DNA of 64,000 nucleotides, from NCBI RefSeq assembly GCF_003369915.1, contig NC_046675.1:25606001-25670000 (forward strand). The letters run 5' to 3'. A program made the position numbers and the translations under genes. The notes under the pieces are model-generated. The model saw only the letters and a list, made by a program, of their open reading frames with translations, ran no database searches and had not been told where the DNA came from. Within the stretch, counting starts at the first letter, position 1, and each line of letters starts with the position of its first letter. The stretch is from Drosophila miranda (Eukaryota; Arthropoda; Insecta; Diptera; Drosophilidae). Below are positions 37,901 to 46,399 of the stretch, one piece after another.

Positions 37901-38083
37901 ATTTTAGTTCTTTCAAGTGGAATGTTTTCATATAGAGCAGAGTAGAAAGGAGTAGAGGGGAGTAAAGAAATTTCTCAAAAGCCAGACAACCACAATAATC
38001 CAAAAGTGAAAATTCCACGAGTAGAAACATCTCGAGAGTAAAGAACGAATTTTAGGAGATTTTCTTCAATCCACAGAAACAGC

Positions 38084-38089
38084 TTTAAT
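38084..38089 (-). terminator. Poly(A) signal variant of androcam copy B
   Basis: ATTAAA on the minus strand, 47 bases past the stop codon, conserved with copy A. Confidence 0.5.
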
Positions 38090-38135
38090 ATTTCTAAAAG
38101 GGTTTGTGTATCTGTATTTTTTTTTTTTCGGGCGC

Positions 38136-38582
38136 CTACTTTTGGTTGATCATCCAAACGAACTCCTCGTAGTTTATCAGGCCATCTCCATCGAAGTCGG
38201 CCTCGCGTATCATCTCATCAATCTCCTCGTCGCTGACCTTCTCACCCAGATTGATCATCACAAAACGGAGCTCTGCCGGCGATATGAAGCCGTCAAGGTC
38301 GCGGTCAAAGATCTTGAAGGCCTCGCGCATCTCCTCCTCCGTGTCAGTGTCCCGCATCTGCTTGCCCATCATCTGGCAGAACTCGTTGAAATCGATCTCG
38401 CCATTGCCATCGATGTCGACCTCGTTCACCAGATCCTGAAGCTCGGCCTCGGTGGGGTTTTGGCCCAGGGAGCGCATCAGGATGCCCAATTCGCGGGTGG
38501 TGATGGAGCCACTGCCATCCTTGTCGAACAGGGCGAAGGCCTCCTTGAACTCTGCAATCTGCTCCTCAGTCAGTTCGGCCAT
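38136..38582 (-). CDS. Acam: Androcam-like calmodulin relative, copy B (148 aa)
   Basis: This is the full-length paralogue of copy A and the likely ancestral locus. The four EF-hand loops are at 20-31, 56-67, 93-104 and 129-140, all with complete calcium ligand patterns. Its middle section ([20 protein letters not shown], then [19 protein letters not shown]) is closer to remembered melanogaster androcam than copy A is, so this copy probably keeps the original function: calcium-sensitive binding to myosin VI and other targets in spermatids. The 5'UTR is homologous to that of copy A (AACCAGCA.CT.AAATCCACAGCAA). The gene is intronless and lies 164 bases downstream of the divergent EF-hand gene on the same strand, so the two are tightly packed. 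Confidence 0.9.
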   Translation of the reverse strand: MAELTEEQIAEFKEAFALFDKDGSGSITTRELGILMRSLGQNPTEAELQDLVNEVDIDGNGEIDFNEFCQMMGKQMRDTDTEEEMREAFKIFDRDLDGFISPAELRFVMINLGEKVSDEEIDEMIREADFDGDGLINYEEFVWMINQK

Positions 38583-38746
38583 TGCTTGTAATTTTTTGTC
38601 TATTTACTAGTAATTTTGTATTTTGAATTTTTTTAGATTTAGTGTTGCTGTGGATTTCAGTTGCTGGTTGTTGTTGAACCAAAACAAAATTCGATACTGA
38701 CCCTCTCCCGATCCGTTTCGATGTTCCAGGAACGCCTGCCCAGTTC

Positions 38747-39244
38747 TTATCTCTCGGACATCATAGTCACAAAGCGTACGTAGTCGATGTTGCCCTCCGT
38801 ATCGGAGTCTGCGTCACGTATGATCTCCTCGATCTCGTCCTCCGTCATTTTCTCACCCAAATTAGTCATTATGTGACGGAACTCCGTCTCTGCTATAACG
38901 CCAGTTCCCTCCTTATCGAACACCTTGAATGCAGCAATAATCTCGTCCTCGGGTGTCATATCCTTGTACATCTTGGACATGATGTATAGAAAGTCGTCCC
39001 GCAACATATCGCCGGATCCGTCCGTATCGATTTCAGCATAGATATCGCTCAGCTCCAAATCCGTGGGAAAGACGGCCAAGGCACGCATTAGGTACTTTAT
39101 CTGTTTCAGTGGCAGAACTCCCGTATTCTCCGGATCGAACATATCGAAGACCGTAGTGCAATCCTTGCTTTGCTCATCGGTTAGCGTATGACTATGGCTG
39201 ACCCGCTCCTCTGGCGGCGGAGTGCTAAAGTCAAACTCATCCAT
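38747..39244 (-). CDS. Divergent calmodulin-like EF-hand protein (165 aa)
   Basis: This is a single-exon gene. A 20-residue extension (MDEFDFSTPPPEERVSHSHT) precedes a calmodulin fold. Loops: 37-48 ends in Gln at position 12 (degenerate); 73-84 (DTDGSGDMLRDD) ends in Asp; 110-121 (DKEGTGVIAETE) is complete; 146-157 (DSDTEGNIDYVR) ends in Arg and is probably inactive. So at most two or three sites bind calcium. I recall uncharacterised calmodulin-like genes of about this size next to androcam in D. melanogaster (CG17770/CG5024 type), but cannot tell which one this is. A truncated copy lies at 37674-37900. The function is unknown; a testis role is inferred from the cluster. Confidence 0.88.
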   Translation of the reverse strand: MDEFDFSTPPPEERVSHSHTLTDEQSKDCTTVFDMFDPENTGVLPLKQIKYLMRALAVFPTDLELSDIYAEIDTDGSGDMLRDDFLYIMSKMYKDMTPEDEIIAAFKVFDKEGTGVIAETEFRHIMTNLGEKMTEDEIEEIIRDADSDTEGNIDYVRFVTMMSER

Positions 39245-39311
39245 GGCAGAGGTCCAGAGAGCGCTGGCGTCACGGGTCTATGGGGGGTCTAACAAACGAT
39301 CACTTCAAATT

Positions 39312-39327
39312 TTTATTTATGTTTATT
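39312..39327 (-). terminator. Poly(A) signals of the fourth EF-hand gene
   Basis: Two AATAAA hexamers on the minus strand (39312-39317 and 39322-39327) lie about 60-75 bases past the stop codon at 39387. Confidence 0.6.
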
Positions 39328-39386
39328 TCATATTGTTTTTCAATTCCATTTCATTTTGAATTTTGGGGCAAAGAGATTTTGTAAGA

Positions 39387-39899
39387 CTATGCGGATGTTT
39401 CTCTCTCCTGAAACTTCTGAACAAACGGCTTCAGCATCATGGCCACAAACTCGGCACAACTGATCTTGCCATCGCCATCGATGTCGCCGGCTTTTAGCAT
39501 TCTTTCGATAAGCACATTCTTGGGTTGGATGTTCATGCTCTTCCACACATTGACCAGATCCTCTCCGCCTATGTAACCATCGCCATCCTGGTCGAACATC
39601 TTGAAAGCCTCGCAAAGCTGGCGCTTCTCTTCTCTCTCGAACCTGTCCATAACGAAGCAGAACTCTTTGAAGTCGATTTTGCCATTCCCATCAATATCTG
39701 AGGCTTTAAATGTCTCCTCGAGCTCAGATTCCGACGGATTCTCGCCTAAAATTTTGACCATTACGCGTAGTTCGTCAATTGTGACCACTCCGTTCTCATT
39801 CTTGATCAAAAGACCGAAACTCTTTGTGTATTCGGCCATCTGTTCCTTCGTTAGTTTCTCCATAATGTCATCGAATGTATGCTTCGATTTAAGATCCAT
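39387..39899 (-). CDS. Calmodulin-like EF-hand protein with C-terminal extension (170 aa)
   Basis: ATG 39899 gives 170 residues. A second possible start is Met13 (MEKLTKEQMAEY), which aligns with the calmodulin N-terminus. EF-hand loops: 32-43 (IKNENGVVTIDE) lacks the Asp at position 1 and is likely inactive; 68-79 (DIDGNGKIDFKE) is complete; 103-114 (DQDGDGYIGGED) ends in Asp; 139-150 (DIDGDGKISCAE) is complete. An unusual 15-residue tail (KPFVQKFQERETSA) follows the last helix. Just upstream, GTAAGC near 39970 and TTGCAG at 39918-39923 could bound a ~57-bp 5'UTR intron. It is the fourth EF-hand gene in the cluster and the most diverged. The family is certain; the exact orthologue is not. 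Confidence 0.85.
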   Translation of the reverse strand: MDLKSKHTFDDIMEKLTKEQMAEYTKSFGLLIKNENGVVTIDELRVMVKILGENPSESELEETFKASDIDGNGKIDFKEFCFVMDRFEREEKRQLCEAFKMFDQDGDGYIGGEDLVNVWKSMNIQPKNVLIERMLKAGDIDGDGKISCAEFVAMMLKPFVQKFQERETSA

Positions 39900-39929
39900 C
39901 GAGTGAGTCGATGAGTTCTGCAATTTATT

Positions 39930-42900
39930 AGTATTTTATTACTCTATGCTTTTATTGTTTTATTGCTTACTTTTAGGTGGTTCCAAATTATATAATGTTA
40001 ACCAAATTTTAGTTATTTTAAATTGCAGTTTTTACTGGTTTTTTTTTATTTTTTGTATTAAAAAGGTCTATCCTATGTATTCATACCAAATAATTTTAGA
40101 AATGAAAAATTGAAACTAAATTGAAGTTAAATTTGAAGATAACATGATTAAGAATTCATTTTTGAACAGTTGACACCCTTTCTGTCCATTGCTCCGTTTC
40201 GATAAAACAAAAATGTTGTGAAGACTGTAGGCTGACTGCTCCAAAACAAACAGATATTTTCCCCAGTAAATTTAACAATTTAATTTACAGAATATTCAGA
40301 AAAAGTATGACCTTTTTATAGCCTTTTGCCCAAGCCTCAAGCGCTGCGGCAGTTTAACAGCTTGGGTAATTACATTTTTAATTAAACGCGACGCAAACGC
40401 AGTTTGTTCCATTTTCTTTTATTTGTATTTTTATTTGGGTATTTTTTGTTTACCGTAATGTATTTCCCTTGGGCAGCCATTTCATGCCGCCGCTGGTGAC
40501 CTCCTTGGACATTCTTTTTCCCCGTATTGAAATTTACGTGCAAATTCGAAAATTATCCAATCCAAAATTTCGAAACAATTTGCATAATTTTCGACAACGT
40601 ACAGAGGGAGAGACACACAACCCAATTGCATAAGCCTAGATCCTTGGACATCCTTTATCACACGTTCTCTCCCCGGCAGCGGCAATGGGATATTCTTGCT
40701 AATGAGAAGCAAATGAAGAAGCAGGGGACGAGGGACAGCTTAGGGACAAAGGGACAACAGGCCAAGGGCCAAAACTCGGGCCACACCCAACGTGGGATTG
40801 TCAAGCATTTCTGTGCATAGATTAGAGATGGAGTTTTGGGCCAAGAAACAAGGATATATGTATGGTGTATGCAGCAAGCTCATGATGGTGATGTGTTTGT
40901 TGTTTGACTTTAATCAGGCGTAAACAGGGCGAGGGCATCCATGAAAATGACAACTGCCCTTTGGGTATTAGTATAATTTGCATTTGCGTTGTGCATCAGA
41001 CACGAGCATCGCTGCACAAAAGGTTCCCCCATGCCAAAATCTGTTAATGTTTGAGCTCAGGGCAAGGTTCTCCATAATATCAAGTATACGCCGCAGTGAA
41101 CACCGTTCTTTGAATGTACTCGTATTGAATGAATGAAAGCGACTCAGAATGAAACCGGACAGGACAGTCCATTGATTGTTTTTCCTTCACCGGTTTCGAC
41201 CCGCTTTGACAGCGCCATTTCAATTAAGCATATGAAGGCGGAGCTGGCTACACAATGCCCCACTCCGAAATCCAATTGAGTGGCCAATGGCCAGTGGCCA
41301 GTGGCCAGTGGCATACACTGGCAATCGCGTCCGAGCAGCTCAGTCGCCATTCAATCAATCCGGTCGGTGCCGTGTCAGAGTGGCCGGCTCCGGGTCCAGA
41401 GCGGGCAGAACAGAGTTGCAATCTGAGCCAGTTGGCCCCGGCGTGGATTTGTCTATGCCAAAGCGTTTTCAATATGCGGACTCGGACTCGGACTCTGACT
41501 TGGTCTCCGGCTCACACACAAGTGCAGGCTCCGGAAATGAATTATGGCCAACGGCAATCCATTGTGGCCCGCAATGAGCACAGCCATTTGTGAAAAATGT
41601 TGACTGCCACGTCCAGAGGCATCTCCAACAATTGATGCGGAGTTCCCTTATGTTTTGATTTTCAATCGTATAGCTGGCAGCCACTGGCTGGCTGCGACTG
41701 CCACTTTTCATTACGGCGACTGAAAGTGAAGTTCAGCGTCATCTTGTAGTCCTTTCTTATGCATATCGGATTCGCTCATGTGTATGCTTTTCTGCTTTCT
41801 GGCTGAGCAAAGCAAACAGTCAATGTGCTCGACAACGTACTTAAGCCGGATTGGCATGAAGGGAGCGTAGAACAAACCTGCTCCTGCACCTACGCCATCT
41901 ATTGCCTTTTCTGTTTGTTTCTCCTTTGGTGGCACGTGGTGCGTGGAGTGTTTCAGGACCATGCCCAGGTACGATACGGAGTAGGGGTTGGGCTTTCTAC
42001 TCAAGTACAAAAGCAAATATCCAAGTCAATGGCAGAATGTTGCCCCAAAGTGAAGTGAACTCCGGAAATACGGCAAGAAAAAGCCACAGGAAGGGGAAAA
42101 CCACAAACCAAAGTTGAGTTTTAAGGTATTTGAGTTTATTTATCTGGGAATTTAGTTTCCATTTCTTGGAGAAAGAACACTCAGATCCATGATAATCAAT
42201 AAAATAATAAATTAGTTTATTTGTCGCTTAAATGTTGCAAAATTACACAATCCTTTCTGTGTTTAAATTCAATATTTAAACTTCAACTACCTCTTTTGAT
42301 TCTTTTAAAGCACTATGAAAACTTTTCATTTTTTAAGCAGGGAGTATTTTTTGAAAATTGTATATATATCCTCAGTGTGGGAACGATTTTAAGCATTGAG
42401 ATATGAGATAAATCCGTCTATAAAGATCTCATCTGGCACTTTTCTCACCAAAAGTGATGTCTAAAGATTAAAAAAAGGATTTTAAATAAACACGTACACA
42501 CATGGTACGAGTATTGACACAACTATAATCGATAAATAGATGAAAGCAAATCAATCATTGGTTACAAAAGTATGACGGGAAGCAATTTCGCAGAGACAAT
42601 GTTATACTCACACCGAGAAGTATGGTATAATATTCCATTCTGGTAAACAGAAATCCTTCCGTTCGATGCTCATATTATAAATGTAAATCCACCTTGGCTG
42701 GCTTTCTCTGTGTCTTATTATGCTAAGAGCATCTGCAGTGCTGAAACTAATCCTAAAACTTAAAATCCAATCTGGAATATAACTTTGTTTGACTTTTGTT
42801 TGTTGCCTTGTATTTTCTTCTATTTTCCCCCAAGATTTTCCTTGTTTGTTTTATGGCGCAAATTGCATTCTGTGGGTGTCAACAAAAGCAGCTTTCTCTG

Positions 42901-44680
42901 CTGTGGGTCCACATCCACGCCCCCTTCCTGTCTTCACTTCCTTTGTCCAGGGCCACATGAAACATGATTAAATTACTCATACGCCTCGTGTGTGCGTTTT
43001 GTGTGCATGGACAACAACTTCAATGGAGTTATTGTTTTTGTTGCTGGCATTTAGTTAATTAAGTTTTACAACAGCTTGCACACCAACCCCTAGGACACCC
43101 CACTGCCCCTTTAATTAGTTTTTAATTATTTCAGAGTTTTTCGTTGAACGTTTTTCCAAAATTTTCCAACGGGAGGATCCACAGAGAGCCACGACTCTAC
43201 TCGTGTTGGACTTTGGCCTGGAGTTTGCTTTGAGTTTTAGTTAATTTTATTTGTATTTTGCAAGTATTTGCCACGCCCCCACACAAAAATAAACTAAGGC
43301 TTTTGTTCATTAAGCACATTATTTCTACACGCTTTGTTTTTACTGCAGTTTGTTTGTTCGCCTGCTCGTTTGTTCTGTTCTGTTCTCTTCTGATCCCTCT
43401 GTTCGGAGGGACTCTGGCCAAAGTTTTATGCAAGCCCATTAGCCTAATAGGCCAACCAGCAGTCGCAGCAGTCAGCCCTGGCTTATGTAGTATAATTAAC
43501 TTTTGTTGCAGATTAATATAAAGAACAATGCAGTAAAGTTGCAGATATTCGGCAGCTTCGCTTACGAAAAATAGTTTTCAGGACTAGAGTTTAATAAAGT
43601 GAACCCACTTTTGGTTTTCGGATGTACAGAATAAATGTACATCAACTTATGTAAGGGTTAAGTTAACACACAACAAACAAATTAAGTTCTTTCCGAAGCT
43701 TTTAAGGTGTGTAGAGAGATAGTTTCCATTGAAGTTATAGTATTTGGTAGAGCTATTTTGTTTAATATATTAGCTAATCGTTTTTTGTTTTAGTACATAT
43801 TAAAATATAATGTGATAACTTTGCTTCATATCTTTAGATACTTTAGATGAGATAAACTCACAAAGGTTAGCTTTCCGATCAATTGTTTTTATGGCAGCTG
43901 AATTATGTATATAGCGATATGTCTTATCATTGGACATAGGGATTTCCGATTTGAAGTTACACTTTCAGCAGAGCGGAATACGCAACATTTCACCCTTCAA
44001 AAAACTGCTCTTTTTCAACATTTTCAGCTAGCTTCAAACCTGGAGAACATAAACATACGGACAATTGCATGGCCTGAGGTAAATATCACTCAGTTGCTGA
44101 TGTCAATCCTGTATATTAGATTGCAAATAATCTCCTCGTACATTGCAGGCGTTGCTCCTGCAAAATAGGTTTCAGCTAGAATATGTACAAAATAAATATT
44201 AAATGAAGTATTTTTCATGGGAATTGATAATATTACTCCATGTTTTTTCCATGGCTTCTGATGACACATCAGTTGGTAACATAATGCTGATTGAAATGCA
44301 CCAGCAAAAATTTCACTTTATCAACTTTTGCATGTTTAAGCGTTTCCGTTTCGTGTGTGGGTCCGTGTCTGTGAACATTTCCCTCCAACTGAATACAGCT
44401 CTGCATCGCCTAGAAAAAATATTTACACGGCTCGCTGTATGGCATTTGCCATAAACTACCATAAAAACAATAAAATTCGCAATAAACCAAATGGAAAGCG
44501 GCAACTGCCGGCTCATGTGAAATGCATGCAACAAAAAAAAGCAACAAACAAAAGCCACAACACAGCACAGCACAATTAAGCAACAAAACCAAACGAAACG
44601 GAACGAAACGTTTTTCATAACTTAAATTGCAAACTGTAGTAAGGGGGTAAAAGCGAAGAAAAAATCATGTAAGAACGTAA
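39930..44680. other. Intergenic interval
   Basis: No gene is supported. Open frames here are short, overlap on both strands and look non-coding. A block of GTGGCCAGTGGCCA-type direct repeats occurs at 41280-41312. The rest is ordinary AT-rich intergenic sequence. Confidence 0.5.
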
Positions 44681-44696
44681 TAGTTGACATTTCGAC

Positions 44697-44925
44697 TAAA
44701 AGATACCCGCTAGTGCGAAAGGGAATTACCAGATAGTCAGCAATCGTAATTGGGGATAAGTATATACTTTTTATATCTAATCCTATAATGCTATCTATTT
44801 TGTATGATCAGGAGAGGCATTACAAGATCATAACACACCATACGTTGCTGCTCCAATTCAAAAACAATATACCTCTATCGATTAATACAATATACCCTTT
44901 TGTATTCTACGAGTAACTGGTACAA
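44697..44925. mobile_element. Possible eroded INE-1/DINE-1-type fragment
   Basis: The ends read AGATACCCGCTAGTGCGAAAGG (44700) and TATACCCTTTTGTATTCTACGAGTAACTGGTA (about 44891), given here only as approximate edges. Both resemble the palindromic terminal sequence of fly INE-1 elements (TATACCCG..ACTCG..AGGGTATA type). The interior is not recognisable. Weak support. Confidence 0.3.
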
Positions 44926-45114
44926 AGAGAAGGAACAGAGTGCGACTGCCTGGAACATCAACAGTAGAGAACAAAGCCATATAAACAATGGAGGATGGAA
45001 GTCAAATGTGACTGAGTAAGAAAAAGGAAAACTTCACTTTGATACTCGTACGTACATCCCATGGACAAAGCAATTAGATTTGGCATTGTTAGCAGCTATG
45101 CCACATCATTTCCA

Positions 45115-45120
45115 TTTATT
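45115..45120 (-). terminator. Poly(A) signal overlapping the stop codon
   Basis: The minus strand reads GGGAATAAATGG. The last codons are GAA TAA, so the hexamer AATAAA contains the stop of the 107-residue gene. Confidence 0.65.
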
Positions 45121-45508
45121 CCCTAGTAAAATTCACATACCACATTATAATGTTGTACAAAAATGAGAATACCTTCTTCAATTTGCTGAAGAAGGACACC
45201 TGCGGAACGTTATATTCTTCAGCATCATCAGAATCGTCAACCTTTTCCTTAGAGACTTCCACTGTTTCGCCTATTGTTTCTGGGTATGATGAGCGACTAC
45301 AGCTCTCATCTACTCCCAAGCCTGAAAGTTGGCTTAGGCTTTTTCCAGAATGTTCACAGGAAGCTGTAGAATAGATAAAATATATCTACACTGTCTTCGA
45401 TCCCAGCAATCCTTAACAATGGTTTTACTTACAAGCATTTGTCCCATAATTGGGAATAGTGGCCAAAACCACCAGCATTAGCAGCAAAGCCAACGAAATG
45501 TACCGCAT
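45116..45508 (-). CDS. Unknown small secreted protein (2 exons, 107 aa)
   Basis: The exons are 45508-45433 and 45363-45116, with a 69-bp GT-AG intron in phase 1 (AATGCTT|GTAAGT ... TTCTACAG|CTTCC). Exon 1 encodes a clear signal peptide (MRYISLALLLMLVVLATIP...). The mature protein has two cysteines (28 and 47), a Ser-rich then acidic middle (KEKVDDSDDAEEY), and an amphipathic hydrophobic C-terminus (SFFSKLKKVFSFLYNIIMWY) with an N-F-T glycosylation motif at 103. The signal-peptide exon plus a short acidic/amphipathic body is the build of many insect seminal, venom-like or antimicrobial secreted peptides. I cannot assign a family. The TAA stop lies inside the AATAAA poly(A) hexamer, so the 3'UTR is only about 15-30 bases. 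Confidence 0.75.
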
Positions 45509-45681
45509 GACGATATTGGAGAAACTAAAAGTTGTGTAAGGTGGAACTTCAATATATGTGGGTGTACGAGTTGCCAGATTAAAAGTACATGGTGGAACGG
45601 ATTGATGGATTTCTTGGTCGGAAATGTTTACAAAAAATTTAACTATTTTTCAAAACTTTACAACAAACTGCTCCTTTTTTT

Positions 45682-46140
45682 ATACCCGATACTCAAAAAG
45701 AGTATTAGGATATATTAGATTTGTGGGTAAGTCGATATGTGTAACGCGCAGAAGGAAGCGTTTGCATATCAGCCTATAATCAATAGCCGAGGCGATATAG
45801 CCATGTCTGTCTATGCATAAATCTCAGAGACTATAAGAGCTAGAGAAAACAAATTTTGTATCCAGCCTTCTGTGATACACTGCCCCCACAGAACTAAAAA
45901 CCTGTGTCATTTACAATTTTAAAGATACGAGAAAACTATAAGCGCAGAATAGAAAATATCTCTAGAAGATTGACGAATCTGGATCAGTTCTAAGTATTAT
46001 AGCCAAAATTAACATATCAGTTGGCAGTGACTGCGCAACGTCGTCCACGCGCTTACTTATATCTGACTCGCACACTCTCTTCGTGCAATGTGCGCCCTCT
46101 GGCGGAGTAGAGCCATACTGACTGAACCGTTCAACTCGTT
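45682..46140 (+). mobile_element. DINE-1 (INE-1) Helitron-derived remnant
   Basis: It begins TATACCCGATACTCAAAA, continues GAGTATTAGGATATATTAG, then carries the family's recurring phrases in order: GTGTAACGCGCAGAAGGAAG, ATCAATAGCCGAGGCGAT, GCCATGTCTGTCT, GAGACTATAAGAGCTAGAGA, and near the end GGAGTAGAGCCATACTGACT. This order and wording match, from memory, the abundant non-autonomous DINE-1/INE-1 elements of Drosophila, in a form I associate with the obscura group. It is diverged and carries small deletions, so it is an old insertion. It has no coding capacity. It starts 174 bases upstream of the start codon of the 107-residue secreted gene and could contribute to its promoter. Confidence 0.75.
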
Positions 46141-46356
46141 CACACTATTTTTGAATTCCAGTAATTGAAAGTTTGGCCAGAAGGCACCATTTTTTTGCTT
46201 TGTCAATTTATCCATATGTTCAAGAACTTGAAACTATTTAAGGTAGCCACACGAAATATTATATTGTAAGATATGAATATTAGTTTATAAGATTTGAATA
46301 TTAGTTTAAGATTTACTCATCGATAGTATTATAAGAAATACCAATGTACTCGATAA

Positions 46357-46385
46357 ATCGATACTTGTCCTCGACAAGTATCGAT
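46357..46385. repeat. 13-bp perfect inverted repeat with 3-base loop
   Basis: ATCGATACTTGTC, loop CTC, then GACAAGTATCGAT. It could form a stable hairpin or a symmetric binding site. Its right arm carries the DRE box. Confidence 0.85.
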
Positions 46386-46386
46386 A
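46379..46386 (+). promoter_or_regulatory. DRE box (TATCGATA)
   Basis: This is an exact match to the DREF/BEAF-32 recognition octamer TATCGATA, common in fly housekeeping promoters and domain boundaries. Further ATCGATA-type matches stand at 46319 and 46357. No gene start is recognised nearby, so a boundary element or an unrecognised promoter are both possible. Confidence 0.5.
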
Positions 46387-46399
46387 TGCCAACACACAT

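Larger units (their letters stand above)
37911..39011. repeat. Tandem duplication, unit 2
   Basis: This is the partner of unit 1 (36861-37900). Androcam copy B lies inside it. The intact divergent EF-hand gene crosses its right edge, showing that this is the original locus and that unit 1 is the derived copy. Ten bases (37901-37910) separate the units. Confidence 0.85.

Noticed and set aside
37039-38591. Plus-strand frames of 163 and 161 codons opposite the androcam copies (37039-37530 and 38106-38591)
   Set aside because: They are antisense shadows of the EF-hand genes. They match each other only because the sense strand is duplicated.
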